Of a DNA stretch of 54,236 nucleotides, positions 16,153 to 27,484 are shown in pieces; position 1 is the first letter of the stretch, and every line of letters starts with the position of its first letter. The stretch spans positions 1-54,236 of the forward strand of contig NZ_LQGY01000001.1 of assembly GCF_001620055.1 (NCBI RefSeq), written 5' to 3'. The notes under the pieces were generated by a model. The model had not been told where the DNA came from. It did no database searches and worked only from the letters and a program-made list of their open reading frames with translations. This DNA is from Agromyces sp. NDB4Y10. Lineage in GTDB: Bacteria; Actinomycetota; Actinomycetes; Actinomycetales; Microbacteriaceae. The position numbers and the translations under genes are program-made.

Positions 16153-16851
16153 ATGGACGTCATCCTCATCCCCGGATTCTGGCTCGACGCGAGTTCGTGG
16201 AACGAGGTGACACCCGAGCTCGAGGCCGCCGGCCACCGCGTGCATGCCGTGACCCTCCCCGGCCTCGAGTCCGCCGACGCACCGCGAGCGGGGATCGGGC
16301 TGGAGGACCACATGGCGGCGGTGGTCGGGCTGCTGGACGACATCGACGGTCCCGTCGCGATCGTCGGCCACTCCGGTGGCGGCGCGGTCGCCCAGGGCGT
16401 CGTCGACCGTCGACCCGATCGGGTCGCCCGCCTCGTGTTCGTCGATGCCGCGCCCATCGCCGACGGCGACTGCGTCAACGACGAGCTGCCCGTCGTGGGC
16501 GACGAGATCCCGCTGCCCGACTGGTCGGTGTTCGAGGCGGCCGACCTCGTCGATCTCGACGACGCGCTGCGCGACCGGTTCCGCTCGCGCGCTCTGCCGC
16601 ATCCGGCCGCCGCCGCGAGCGATCCGCTCCGGCTGCACGACGAGCGTCGTCACGACGTCCCCACGACGGTGGTGTGCTGCGAGTTCCCGAGCTCCCAGGT
16701 GCACGAGTGGATCGCCGCCGGCGTGCCGTTCGTCCGCGAGCTGGCCGCCCACCGCGACGTCGACTACGTCGATCTGCCCACGGGCCACTGGCCGCAGTTC
16801 ACGCGCCCCGCCGAGCTGGGGCGGGTGCTCGCCGACGCGCTCGCGTCTTGA
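16153..16851 (+). CDS. Alpha/beta hydrolase
   Basis: 232 residues of the small Abhydrolase_6 type. IPGFWLDASSW forms the oxyanion-hole loop, GHSGGGAV (about 75-82) carries the nucleophilic Ser, and the catalytic Asp/His candidates lie in DVDYVDLPTGHWPQ near the C-terminus. It is cytosolic; substrate unknown. TAGCCT 6 bp before the ATG suggests a leaderless promoter, and its first three bases are the stop codon of the upstream transporter. The adjoining CGGAGG is too close to act as a ribosome binding site. Confidence 0.85.
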   Translation: MDVILIPGFWLDASSWNEVTPELEAAGHRVHAVTLPGLESADAPRAGIGLEDHMAAVVGLLDDIDGPVAIVGHSGGGAVAQGVVDRRPDRVARLVFVDAAPIADGDCVNDELPVVGDEIPLPDWSVFEAADLVDLDDALRDRFRSRALPHPAAAASDPLRLHDERRHDVPTTVVCCEFPSSQVHEWIAAGVPFVRELAAHRDVDYVDLPTGHWPQFTRPAELGRVLADALAS

Positions 16852-16869
16852 CCGCTCGAGGGCGGGCGG

Positions 16870-17631
16870 TCAGCGCGCCGGCTCGAGCTCTCCGATGAAT
16901 GCGGCCACGGCGTCGGAGATCTCGGCCCGCGCCGTCTGGCGGTCGATCGTGGCCGTGCCGTCACCGGGCTGGGCGCCGTAATCGCCGAACGCGGCGTGGT
17001 TCGCCCCTTCGATCGTGACGCTCACCGTGTCATCCGGCAGGTTGCCCGCTCGGGACGCCACCTCTTCCGGGGTGCTCAGTCCGTCGTTCTCGGCCACGAT
17101 CGAGAGCACCTCGAGGTCCGATCCGGACAGGTCGTCGACGCAGTAGCTGCCGAACAGGATGAGGCCCTCGACCGCCGGGTCGGCGTCGTCGCGCGTGCCG
17201 TCGGCCGCGAGCTGGCAGGCTCGCACCCCACCCAGCGAGTGGCCGCCGACGAACCACCGCTCGACCTCCGGTGCGTCGGCCGTGAACTCCGAGAGCGGCC
17301 GCGTGTCGAAGAACGCGAGGTTCAGCGTGGGTTCCGTGATGACCACCGTCATGCCCGTCGCCTCGACGATCCCGGCCATCTTGTAGAGGTAGGCGGAGGG
17401 CTGCACCTTCGCGCCGGGGATGAACACCAGGCCCGCGTCGATCGCGCCGGTCGTGGGCTCGATCACGATCGACCGGTCGGTGCCCGTGATCTCGACGCCG
17501 TTCGAGCGCCACGCGTCGAGGGAGGCCTCTCGGTCGCCCTCGAAGACCAGGCTGGCGTACACGAGGAAGCCGACCACGACGAGGACCACGACACCGGCGA
17601 CCGCGAGGAGCACGGCACCGACGCGGCGCAT
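16870..17631 (-). CDS. Membrane-anchored alpha/beta hydrolase
   Basis: 253 residues. A single N-terminal hydrophobic segment (about 3-27) anchors a hydrolase domain of the Abhydrolase_5 type facing out. The nucleophile elbow is GGHSLGG (about 137-143), with a candidate Asp in VAENDG and His in EGANHAAFG. The substrate is unknown; lipase- or esterase-like activity is likely. Its ATG shares a base with the stop of the upstream metallopeptidase (TGATG), so the two are co-translated. Confidence 0.87.
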   Translation of the reverse strand: MRRVGAVLLAVAGVVVLVVVGFLVYASLVFEGDREASLDAWRSNGVEITGTDRSIVIEPTTGAIDAGLVFIPGAKVQPSAYLYKMAGIVEATGMTVVITEPTLNLAFFDTRPLSEFTADAPEVERWFVGGHSLGGVRACQLAADGTRDDADPAVEGLILFGSYCVDDLSGSDLEVLSIVAENDGLSTPEEVASRAGNLPDDTVSVTIEGANHAAFGDYGAQPGDGTATIDRQTARAEISDAVAAFIGELEPAR

Positions 17632-18506
17632 CAGAGCTGGTCTCCGCTCACCTCGAACGTGTTGCAGGCGCCCACGCCCTGCTCGAACCCGGTGGCGAAC
17701 CAGCGCACGCGCTGCTCGCTCGTGCCGTGCGAGAACGTGTGCGGGTCGACCTGGCCCTGCGTGGCCTCCTGGATGCGGTCGTCGCCGACCGCGGCCGCGG
17801 CGCCGATGGCCTGCTCGTACTCCTCCGGCGAGATCGGCTGCAGGAACGGCTGGCCCTCCGGGTCCTCCGTGCTCGACGCGGCCGCAGCCCACGCGCCGGC
17901 GAAGCAGTCCGCCTGCAGCTCGACGCGCACCGCGTTGGAGGCCGGCCCCGTCTGCCCGTCGCGCGTGGAGTCGAGCACGCCGGCGATGTTCTGGATGTGG
18001 TGTCCCCACTCGTGGGCCACGACGTACATCTCGGCGAGCGGACCGCCCTCGGCCCCGAACCGCGACTCGAGCTGGTCGTAGAAGCTCGTGTCGATGTAGA
18101 TGGTCTGGTCGGGCGGGCAGTAGAAGGGCCCGGTGGCCGAGGACGCGTTCCCGCACCCGGTCGACACGGCCTGCTCGAACAGGATGAAGTCCTGCGGGGG
18201 CGTGTACTCCAGCCCGATCGTCGGAGCGGCATCCTGCCAGTACTCCTCGAGCGAGGCCGACGCGCCCTTCATGCGGCAGTCGATCCGCTCGTTCGCGTCA
18301 GCGCCGGTCTCGCACTGCTCGAGTGCGGCATCGGACGGCGCCGGTCCCTGCCCGCCACCGACGAGCCCCGACAGGTCGACCCCGAGGAACTGCCCCACGA
18401 GGAACAGTGCGAGGACGCCGAGTCCGCCGCCGACGGCGATGCCCGTGTTCCGTCCGCGCCGGGAGGCCCTGCCCCCGCTGATGTCGGAGTTCGGATTGAA
18501 CGTCAT
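17631..18506 (-). CDS. Neutral zinc metallopeptidase (YpfJ/KPN_02809 family)
   Basis: 291 residues. A short basic cytosolic N-terminus is followed by one membrane helix (about 25-45) and an extracytoplasmic domain. The zinc-binding HEWGHHIQ motif lies at about 165-172 and the helper Glu farther on (ELQADCFAGAW). The domain is found across actinobacteria, but its substrate is not known. The start codon sits inside a perfect 19-bp inverted repeat shared with the stop codon of the upstream peptidase gene (18499-18517). It is coupled to the downstream hydrolase. Confidence 0.9.
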   Translation of the reverse strand: MTFNPNSDISGGRASRRGRNTGIAVGGGLGVLALFLVGQFLGVDLSGLVGGGQGPAPSDAALEQCETGADANERIDCRMKGASASLEEYWQDAAPTIGLEYTPPQDFILFEQAVSTGCGNASSATGPFYCPPDQTIYIDTSFYDQLESRFGAEGGPLAEMYVVAHEWGHHIQNIAGVLDSTRDGQTGPASNAVRVELQADCFAGAWAAAASSTEDPEGQPFLQPISPEEYEQAIGAAAAVGDDRIQEATQGQVDPHTFSHGTSEQRVRWFATGFEQGVGACNTFEVSGDQL

Positions 18507-18515
18507 GCGATGACG

Positions 18516-18517
<2 letters not shown>
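18499..18517. promoter_or_regulatory. Perfect inverted repeat over a stop/start junction
   Basis: AACGTCAT-GCG-ATGACGTT has 8-bp arms. In the leftward mRNA the 3' arm contains the metallopeptidase AUG and the 5' arm the last bases of the iminopeptidase stop, so a hairpin would hide the start codon unless ribosomes from upstream open it. Confidence 0.5.
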
Positions 18518-19841
<1,324 letters not shown>

Positions 19842-19941
19842 CTACCGATCGGCGGATGCCGCATCCGGGCGGCGCGCCGCGCCCCGCGTCGCACCGGCCC
19901 GACTTGGCACCCTTTCAGTATCGCCGCCTACCGTGTGGCGC

Positions 19942-20436
19942 ATGAGACCGGTTCCCGAGCCCCCCGGCCCCGGACAGGAGTCCGTCTGGGACTATCCGCG
20001 TCCGCCCCGCGTGGAGCCCGTCGACGTGCGCGTCGCGATCGACCTCGGCGGCGAGCGCATCGTCGACACGCGCGATGTCGTCCGCGTCCTCGAGACGAGC
20101 CACCCGCCGGTGTACTACCTGCCCGTCGCGGCGTTCGCCGAGGGCGCGCTGCGGCCCGCGTCGGGCTCCTCGTTCTGCGAGTTCAAGGGCGCGGCCCGGT
20201 ACTTCAGCGTCCACGGCGGGGGCCGCACGGCCGAGCGGGCCGCCTGGACGTACCCGTCGCCCTCGCCGGGGTTCGAGGCGCTCCGCGACCGGGTCGCGGT
20301 GTACGCCGGCCCGATGGACGCGTGCACGGTCGACGGCGAGCGCGTCACGCCGCAGCCCGGTTCGTTCTACGGGGGCTGGGTGACGTCGAACCTCGCCGGT
20401 CCGTTCAAGGGCGTGCCCGGCAGCATGGGCTGGTGA
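19942..20436 (+). CDS. DUF427 domain protein
   Basis: 164 residues. After a Pro-rich start comes the DUF427 fold: VLETSHPPVYYLPVAAF, the invariant-looking SSFCEFKGAARYFSV (about 72-86), and a C-terminal KGVPGSMGW. The family is widespread in actinobacteria and fungi; its biochemical function is not established. TACCGT 7 bp before the ATG, with no Shine-Dalgarno sequence, suggests a leaderless message. It is divergent from the iminopeptidase. Confidence 0.88.
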   Translation: MRPVPEPPGPGQESVWDYPRPPRVEPVDVRVAIDLGGERIVDTRDVVRVLETSHPPVYYLPVAAFAEGALRPASGSSFCEFKGAARYFSVHGGGRTAERAAWTYPSPSPGFEALRDRVAVYAGPMDACTVDGERVTPQPGSFYGGWVTSNLAGPFKGVPGSMGW

Positions 20437-20470
20437 GGGGCGAGCGGATGCCGCGCCCCGGCGCCCGGCG

Positions 20471-21496
<1,026 letters not shown>

Positions 21497-21541
21497 TCCG
21501 ACGGCGAACGGATGGCGCCGCCCGCCGCCTACGCTGGTCGC

Positions 21542-21739
21542 ATGGCCGCACGCGAACCGATGTCCCCAGCCCGTCGACGGCAGCTCGTCGTCGGCCTCGT
21601 CGTCGGCCTGCTCGTCGGGCTCGGCATCAGCCTGTGGACCGGGTTCTGGCTCTGGCTCGCGACCGGGATCGCCGTCGGCCTCGCGGCGGGCGCGATCATG
21701 AAGCCGCCCGGCGAGGACGACGCGCCGCCGCGCCGATGA
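21542..21739 (+). CDS. Small membrane protein (65 aa)
   Basis: Unrecognised family. A basic N-terminus (MAAREPMSPARRR) precedes two closely spaced hydrophobic helices rich in Val, Gly, Leu and Trp (about 15-35 and 37-54), then a charged tail. It is probably an inner-membrane hairpin. TACGCT (21530-21535) lies 6 bp before the ATG with no Shine-Dalgarno sequence, so it is likely leaderless and separately transcribed from mdh, 45 bp away. Confidence 0.7.
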   Translation: MAAREPMSPARRRQLVVGLVVGLLVGLGISLWTGFWLWLATGIAVGLAAGAIMKPPGEDDAPPRR

Positions 21740-21755
21740 CCCCGGGAAGGACGAC

Positions 21756-21781
21756 GGGCCGGACGTGTCCGCGTCCGGCCC
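21756..21781. terminator. Bidirectional hairpin between convergent genes
   Basis: GGGCCGGACG (21756-21765) and CGTCCGGCCC (21772-21781) form a perfect 10-bp stem with a 6-nt loop, between the small membrane protein and the acyl-CoA oxidase gene. Confidence 0.8.
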
Positions 21782-21799
21782 GCCTGCGGCATCCGCTCG

Positions 21800-23920
21800 C
21801 TACTTCTTGACCGCCTTCTCGGGCATGGGCAGCGTGCCCGCCTCGCGCTGGGCGGCGTAGTACGCGCGCGCCTCGTCCTGGCGCTCCTGCTCGGCGCCCG
21901 ACGCGATCGCGGCGCGGAGGTGCGCCTGCTCGTAGCCGAACGCGTCGACGAGGTCGAGCGCGTAGGGGCGCAGGCGCTCGATGAGGCGGTCGATGTACGC
22001 GGTGACGGCCTGCGCGCGCTGCGACGACAGCCGGCCGTGGATCAGGTACCACGCGAGGTGCTTCTCGACGAGCCCGAGGCCGAACAGGTCGCGCAGCCAC
22101 GTGATGACCTGGCGGGTGCCCTCGTCCTCGGTGCGGTGCAGGCCGCGCGTGAACGCCTCCCACTGCAGCAGCTCGGCGTGGGCGCGGGCGGCCTCGATGA
22201 GCTCGTTCTGGTTGCGGTTGAAGACCGCGGCGGCCTCGGCCTTCGAGAGCTTGCGGGCGTCGCGGAGGCGACCGGCGATCTCGGCGATCATCGCCTCGAC
22301 GCGGTCGGTGAGGAGTTCGCGCTGCGTCTCCTCGTCGCGCAGGTCGACGACCGACCGGGCGGTCGAGCCGAAGTCGGCGACCGTCTGGGCCAGGCGCCGC
22401 AGGCCCACGCCGTGCATGGCGCGGTCGGCCGCCTGGGCGGCGACGTACCGGGCCATGACGCCGACGCCCGCCTTGCGGAACTGCGCCGAGTAGTCGGTCA
22501 GCAGGCGCTTGGCGACGAGCTGCAGCAGCACGTTGTTGTCGCCCTCGAACGTGACGTAGATGTCGAGGTCCTGCCGGAGCCCGACGAGGCGGTTCTCGGC
22601 GAGGAAGCCGGCGCCGCCGCAGGCCTCGCGGGCCTCCTGCAGCGTCTCGAGCGCGTGCCAGGTCGACAGCGGCTTCAGCGCCGCGGCCATCGTCTCGAGG
22701 TCCTGTCGGTCGTCGTCGGTGTCGGCCGCGCCCGAGAACACCGCGTCGAACTTCACGAGGAACTCGTCGTGCGCGAAGAACTGCGCGTACGTCGTGGCGA
22801 GCTTGGGCAGGAGCCGGCGCTGGTGGCGCTGGTAGTCGAGCAGCACCTCCTCGTCGGTGTCGCTGCCGGCGTTGAACTGGCGTCGCTGGGTGCCGTAGGT
22901 GATCGCGATGTCGAGGGCCATGGCGGATGCCGCGGTGGCGGCGCCGTCGAGCGAGACCCGACCCTGCACGAGCGTGCCGAGCATCGTGAAGAACCGGCGG
23001 CCCGGGCTCGCGATCGGGCTCGAGTAGGTGCCGTCGGGGGCGACGTCGCCGTAGCGGTTCAGCAGGTTCTCGCGCGGGACGCGGACGTTCGTGAAGTGGA
23101 GGCGGCCGTTGTCGATGCCGTTGAGGCCGCCCTTCAGCCCGTCGTCCTCGCCGCCGATGCCGGGCAGGAACTCGCCCTGCTCGTCGCGCAGCGGCACGTA
23201 GAACGCGTGGACCCCGTGGTTCACGCCCTTGGTGATGAGCTGCGCGAAGACGACGGCGGCGATGCCGTGCAGCGCCGCGTTGCCGAGGTAGTCCTTCCAC
23301 GCGCCGCGGAAGGGCGTGTGGAGGACGAACTCCTGCGTGTCGGGGTCGTAGGTGGCGGTGGTGCCGATGGAGGCCACGTCGGAGCCGTGACCGGTCTCGG
23401 TCATGGCGAAGGCGCCCGGCACGTCGAGCGACATGATGCCGGGGAGGTACTTCTCGTGGTGCGGCGTCGTGCCGAGGTGCAGCACGGCGGCCCCGAACAG
23501 GCCCCACTGCACGCCCGACTTGATCTGCAGGCTCGGGTCGGCGAGCACGAGCTCCTCGAAGGCGGCGATGTTGCCGCCGTGGTCGTCCTCGCCGCCGAGC
23601 TCCTTCGGGAACGCCTTCGCGATGGCGCCGGAGTCGACGAGGAGCTTCAGCTGGCCGAGGACGCGCTCGCGGTGCTCGGCCATCGGCTGGCCCTCGATGC
23701 GCTGGTACTCGGGCCGGGCGGCGCGCGCGCGGGCCTCAAGCCGGATGTCGGCCCAGGTGCCGAGCAGCTGCCGGCCGAGCGCGGCGACGTCGACGACCGG
23801 CGCCGCCTGGCCGTCGATCGGGGTGTGCGCGGGAGCGGCCTCGGCCGCGCGCTCCGGGTTGGTCGGGCGCTCGACCTTGGGCGCGGGGGTGGTGTCGGAT
23901 CGTGATGCCGTGTCGACCAT
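21800..23920 (-). CDS. Acyl-CoA oxidase
   Basis: 706 residues, the length of acyl-CoA oxidases rather than of dehydrogenases (~380). FAD-dependent; makes trans-2-enoyl-CoA and hydrogen peroxide in fatty-acid beta-oxidation. The first ~75 residues are Ala/Pro-rich, then an N-terminal helical domain, the FAD/substrate motif FAMTETGHGSDVASIGT (about 192-208), a middle beta domain, and a C-terminal ACOX domain with EACGGAGFLAENRL and YVTFEGDNNVLLQLVAKRLL. A TACCGT -10 candidate lies at 23962-23967 on the minus strand. Confidence 0.93.
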   Translation of the reverse strand: MVDTASRSDTTPAPKVERPTNPERAAEAAPAHTPIDGQAAPVVDVAALGRQLLGTWADIRLEARARAARPEYQRIEGQPMAEHRERVLGQLKLLVDSGAIAKAFPKELGGEDDHGGNIAAFEELVLADPSLQIKSGVQWGLFGAAVLHLGTTPHHEKYLPGIMSLDVPGAFAMTETGHGSDVASIGTTATYDPDTQEFVLHTPFRGAWKDYLGNAALHGIAAVVFAQLITKGVNHGVHAFYVPLRDEQGEFLPGIGGEDDGLKGGLNGIDNGRLHFTNVRVPRENLLNRYGDVAPDGTYSSPIASPGRRFFTMLGTLVQGRVSLDGAATAASAMALDIAITYGTQRRQFNAGSDTDEEVLLDYQRHQRRLLPKLATTYAQFFAHDEFLVKFDAVFSGAADTDDDRQDLETMAAALKPLSTWHALETLQEAREACGGAGFLAENRLVGLRQDLDIYVTFEGDNNVLLQLVAKRLLTDYSAQFRKAGVGVMARYVAAQAADRAMHGVGLRRLAQTVADFGSTARSVVDLRDEETQRELLTDRVEAMIAEIAGRLRDARKLSKAEAAAVFNRNQNELIEAARAHAELLQWEAFTRGLHRTEDEGTRQVITWLRDLFGLGLVEKHLAWYLIHGRLSSQRAQAVTAYIDRLIERLRPYALDLVDAFGYEQAHLRAAIASGAEQERQDEARAYYAAQREAGTLPMPEKAVKK

Positions 23921-24100
23921 CGTCGGTACGTCCTTCGTCGCGGATACGGGGCTTCCCTCCCACGGTATGGCGCGCGATCCGGGCGCCGAAAAAGTGCGTC
24001 AGGGCCCTACAAACCGCGCGGGCCGCCCTCGGATCACCCCTGTGGAACCATACAATCAGAGCGGGTTCGCGCCTTGGGACATCCACAACGCCGTTGGGCG

Positions 24101-24505
24101 TCAGTCACGGAAGAACGCGCTGGCCTTCGGCGTCCAGAGCAGGATCAGGACCAGCGCGGAGACCGCCAGTCCGAGCCACTCCCCGACCGGGATGCCGAGG
24201 TAGGCGACGGCCATGAACAACGACCCGATGAGCGAGAGCACCTGCAGCACGGTGACGATCATCCGCGCGACGCTGCTGCCGCGCAGGAGCCCGCCCGCGA
24301 GCCCCGCGGTGATCAGGCCGACGATGATGGACCCGATCGCCGCCGCGATGAGGCCGCCGGACCCGCCGAAACCCGCGACGACCTCCTCGTTGGGCAGGAG
24401 GAAGAACAGGATGACCCCGGAGACGAGGTCGATGAGTCCGGCGATGAAGGCGAGGACGCCGATGATGGTGATCGTGACCGGTCGATTGCCCTGGATCGTC
24501 GACAT
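24101..24505 (-). CDS. Small integral membrane protein (DUF7144-like, 134 aa)
   Basis: Four hydrophobic helices (about 10-32, 48-70, 78-100, 106-126) joined by short loops, with the start MSTIQGNRPVTITIIGVLAFIAG. It resembles the four-helix DUF7144/DUF2127-type membrane proteins of actinobacteria, whose function is unknown. GGGGGA about 6 nt upstream of the ATG is its ribosome binding site. It is divergent from nothing and lies alone between acyl-CoA oxidase and recQ. Confidence 0.72.
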   Translation of the reverse strand: MSTIQGNRPVTITIIGVLAFIAGLIDLVSGVILFFLLPNEEVVAGFGGSGGLIAAAIGSIIVGLITAGLAGGLLRGSSVARMIVTVLQVLSLIGSLFMAVAYLGIPVGEWLGLAVSALVLILLWTPKASAFFRD

Positions 24506-24586
24506 GGCGTCCCCCTTCGCCCGACGGTGCGTCCGTCTGGGGGGACGCTAGCAACTCCCCCGTGCGGCGACGGGCCGAAGGTCCCG

Positions 24587-26596
24587 TCAGCGCACGTGCT
24601 CGGCGACGACGCGCACGAGCGCCTCGCCGTAGGCCTCGCGCTTCTTCGCCCCGATCCCCGGGATGCCGTCGAGGTCGGCGAGGGCTCCCGGGCGCGAGAC
24701 CGCGACGGCGCGCAGGGTCGCGTCACCGAACACGATGTACGCGGGAACGCCCTGCTCGCGGGCCTCGCCGGCGCGCCACGCGCGGAGCGCCTCGAACAGC
24801 TCGGCCGCCGCCGGTTCGAGGTCGGCCGCCGCCGGGGTCGCCGCGCGCGCGGACCGCGAGGCGCGGACCGGGCGCTCGGGTTCGGTGCGGAACGCGACCG
24901 AGCGGTCGCCCGCGAGCACCGCCGCCGAGGCATCCGTCAGCGTCAGCACGCCGTACTCGCCCACCGACTGCAGCAGCCCCTGGGCGAGCAGTTGACGGAT
25001 GACGCCCCGCCACCGCTGCTCGGAGAGGTCGTCGCCGATGCCCCACGTCGCGAGCCGGTCGTGCCCGTACTGCTCGACGCGCGGCGTGCGCTTGCCGCGG
25101 AGGATATCGACCAGGTGCCCGGCACCGAAGCGCTGGCCGCGCTCGCGCTGGAGCCGCACGATCGTCGACATGAGCTTCTGGGACGCCACGGTGCCGTCCC
25201 ACGATTCCGGCGGTTCGAGGCACGTATCGCAGTTGCCGCACCGGCCGCTGGACTCGCCGAAGTAGGCCAGCAGGTTCTGTCGCCGGCACTGCACGGTCTC
25301 GCAGAGCGCGAGCATCGCGTCGAGGTGCGCGGCGAGCCGGCGCCGGTGGGCGAGATCGCCGGGGCTCTCGTCGATCATGCGGCGCTGCTGCACCACGTCC
25401 TGCAGGCCGTACGCCAGCCACGCGGTGGCGGGGAGGCCGTCGCGTCCCGCGCGACCCGTCTCTTGGTAGTAGCCCTCGACCGACTTCGGCAGGTCGACGT
25501 GCGCGACGAACCGCACGTCGGGCTTGTCGATGCCCATCCCGAAGGCGATCGTGGCCACGACGACCACGCCGTCCTCGCGGAGGAAGCGCTCCTGCGTGCG
25601 CCGGCGCAGCCCCGCGTCGAGGCCAGCGTGGTACGGCATCGCGTCGATGCCGTTCGCCGCGAGGAAGGACGCGAACTTCTCGGTGCTCGCGCGGGAGAGC
25701 GCGTAGACGATGCCAGGGACGGGCCGGCCGTCGGCGTCGCGTCCCTCGGTGCGCACGAAGTCGAGCAGCTGGCGCCGCACGTCGATCTTCGGCGCGATGC
25801 GGTACTGGATGTTCGGCCGGTCGAAGCTCGAGACGAAGTGACGCGCCCGGCCCAGCGAGAGCCGGTCGGTGATCTCGCGATGCGTGGCCTCGGTCGCCGT
25901 GGCGGTCAGCGCGATGCGCGGCACGTCGGGCCAGCGCTCGGCGAGCTCGGCGAGCGCGAGGTAGTCGGGCCGGAAGTCGTGGCCCCACTGCGCGACGCAG
26001 TGCGCCTCGTCGATCGCGAAGAGCGCGATGGTGCCCCGTTCGAGGAACCGCTTGGTCTGCTCGGACCCGAGCCGCTCGGGTGCGACGTAGAGCAGGTCGA
26101 GCTCGCCGGCGAGGTACGCCCGCTCGACCTGCGCGCGCTCGGCGGGCGACTGCGACGAGTTGAGGTAGCCGGCACGGACCCCGTTGCGCACGAGCGCGTC
26201 GACCTGGTCGTGCATGAGCGCGATGAGCGGCGAGACGACCACGCCCGTGCCCTCGCGCAGCAGCGCGGGGACCTGGTAGCAGAGGCTCTTGCCGCCGCCC
26301 GTGGGCATGAGCACGACCGCATCGCCGCCGGCCGCGACGTGCTCGATGATCGCCGCCTGCTCGCCGCGGAACCCGTCGTAGCCGTAGACGGTGCGCAGCG
26401 CCTCGTGCGCCGAGTCGAACCGAGCGGGCGCCGCGGCCGGCGCAGTCGCGGCGGCCGCGCCCGCGCCCGGCGGACCGGGCTCGGCCGGGGGCGGCGGAGC
26501 CCACTCGTCGTCGGGCGGGACCAGCTCGTCGGGATCCCACGGCGGGTCCTCCCACGAGGGGGCGAACGCCGCAGCGGGCTCGTCGTTCCAGGTCAC
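24587..26596 (-). CDS. recQ: RecQ-family ATP-dependent DNA helicase
   Basis: 669 residues. After an acidic Pro/Ala linker (about 1-65) come helicase motif I TGGGKSLCYQ, motif II DEAHCVAQWGHDFRPDY and motif VI QETGRAGRDGLP. The RecQ zinc cluster follows (CETVQCRRQNLLAYFGE...CGNCDTC), then the RQC winged helix and a C-terminal HRDC domain (about 595-669). It unwinds 3'-to-5' in recombination and fork repair. The GTG start lies 6 bp after TAGGGT (26603-26608), again a leaderless arrangement. The HRDC region looks complete, unlike shortened actinobacterial paralogues. Confidence 0.95.
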   Translation of the reverse strand: MTWNDEPAAAFAPSWEDPPWDPDELVPPDDEWAPPPPAEPGPPGAGAAAATAPAAAPARFDSAHEALRTVYGYDGFRGEQAAIIEHVAAGGDAVVLMPTGGGKSLCYQVPALLREGTGVVVSPLIALMHDQVDALVRNGVRAGYLNSSQSPAERAQVERAYLAGELDLLYVAPERLGSEQTKRFLERGTIALFAIDEAHCVAQWGHDFRPDYLALAELAERWPDVPRIALTATATEATHREITDRLSLGRARHFVSSFDRPNIQYRIAPKIDVRRQLLDFVRTEGRDADGRPVPGIVYALSRASTEKFASFLAANGIDAMPYHAGLDAGLRRRTQERFLREDGVVVVATIAFGMGIDKPDVRFVAHVDLPKSVEGYYQETGRAGRDGLPATAWLAYGLQDVVQQRRMIDESPGDLAHRRRLAAHLDAMLALCETVQCRRQNLLAYFGESSGRCGNCDTCLEPPESWDGTVASQKLMSTIVRLQRERGQRFGAGHLVDILRGKRTPRVEQYGHDRLATWGIGDDLSEQRWRGVIRQLLAQGLLQSVGEYGVLTLTDASAAVLAGDRSVAFRTEPERPVRASRSARAATPAAADLEPAAAELFEALRAWRAGEAREQGVPAYIVFGDATLRAVAVSRPGALADLDGIPGIGAKKREAYGEALVRVVAEHVR

Positions 26597-26740
26597 CCGT
26601 CGACCCTACCCGTCGCCTCGGACGGCCGTGCGAGCATCCGCGGGGCCGGGCCGGGCCGTACGACGGGCCGGATGTGGAGGAACGGTGGGGAGCCGGTGCG
26701 AGAGTGCTGGGAACGCCCGCGGTGCGGCATCCGCTCGACC

Positions 26741-26746
26741 TACGCT
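26741..26746 (+). promoter_or_regulatory. -10 box of a leaderless promoter (SDR gene)
   Basis: TACGCT ends 6 bp before the ATG at 26753, with no Shine-Dalgarno sequence. A GGCATCCG octamer sits just upstream at 26726-26733. Confidence 0.55.
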
Positions 26747-26752
26747 CGCTGC

Positions 26753-27454
26753 ATGACCCGGATCGACGGCAGCCGCGCACTCGTCATCGGCGCGACCGGC
26801 GTGCTCGGCACGCTGATCGCGGAACGGCTCTCGGAGGGCGGTGCCTCGCTCGCGCTCAGCGGACGGGACGCCGCCCGGCTCGGCGAACGAGCCACGCGAG
26901 GCGCCGCCATCGCGGTCGACCTCACCGACGAGACCGCGCCGGAGACCATCGTGGGCCGAGCCACCGAGGCGCTCGGCGGGCTCGACGTGATCGTGCTCGC
27001 GGCCGGCGTCGTCGGGTTCGACACCGTCGCCGAGACGGCGGAGCAGGACCTCGAGACGCTCTTCACGGTCAACGCGCTCGCGCCCATGCGCATCGTCTCC
27101 GCGGCGCTCCCCGCCCTCCGCGAGTCCGCCGAGGCCGGACGCGAGCCGGTCGTGCTCGCCCTCACCGGCATCGTCGCCGAACTGCCGACCGCCGGCCTGG
27201 GGAGCTACTCGGCGTCGAAGGCGGCACTCGCGGCCTACCTCACCGCGGCGGGCCGCGAACTGCGCCGCAGCGGCATCCGCCTGCTCGATGCCCGGCCCGG
27301 CCACACCGAGACCGGGCTCGCCGGCCGGCCGCTGTTCGGCACCGCGCCCAAGTTCCCCGCGGGCCACGACCCCGCGGCCGTCGCCGACCGGCTGGTGCGC
27401 GCCATCGCCGAGGGCGAGACCGCGCTGCCACCGAGCGCGTTCACCGGGACCTGA
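26753..27454 (+). CDS. Short-chain dehydrogenase/reductase
   Basis: 233 residues of the classical SDR fold. The cofactor motif is GATGVLGTLIAERL (about 11-24), a variant of TGxxxGxG. An Arg in SGRDAARLGER suggests NADP, and the catalytic YSASK (Tyr-x3-Lys) is at about 148-152, preceded by a Thr/Ser-bearing strand (LALTGIVAELP) in which the usual Ser is not obvious. Substrate unknown. It is transcribed alone, divergent from recQ. Confidence 0.88.
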   Translation: MTRIDGSRALVIGATGVLGTLIAERLSEGGASLALSGRDAARLGERATRGAAIAVDLTDETAPETIVGRATEALGGLDVIVLAAGVVGFDTVAETAEQDLETLFTVNALAPMRIVSAALPALRESAEAGREPVVLALTGIVAELPTAGLGSYSASKAALAAYLTAAGRELRRSGIRLLDARPGHTETGLAGRPLFGTAPKFPAGHDPAAVADRLVRAIAEGETALPPSAFTGT

Positions 27455-27484
27455 TCCCGCCGAACGCGCCCGGCGACGGATCAG
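27451..27484. terminator. Hairpin overlapping two convergent stop codons
   Basis: CTGATCC (27451-27457) pairs with GGATCAG (27478-27484), and inner CCGCCG/CGGCG arms extend the stem. It covers the TGA of the SDR gene and the TGA of the convergent copC-like gene, so it probably serves both. Confidence 0.6.

Noticed and set aside
14443..16788. A minus-strand frame of 781 codons opposite the EamA and hydrolase genes
   Set aside because: His/Arg/Asp-rich and motif-free; the plus-strand genes are well supported.
24074..27454. A plus-strand reading frame of more than 1,100 codons across recQ
   Set aside because: It is an antisense shadow of recQ and the membrane-protein gene; only its last 234 codons (the SDR gene) show a real family. 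Very high GC keeps such frames open.
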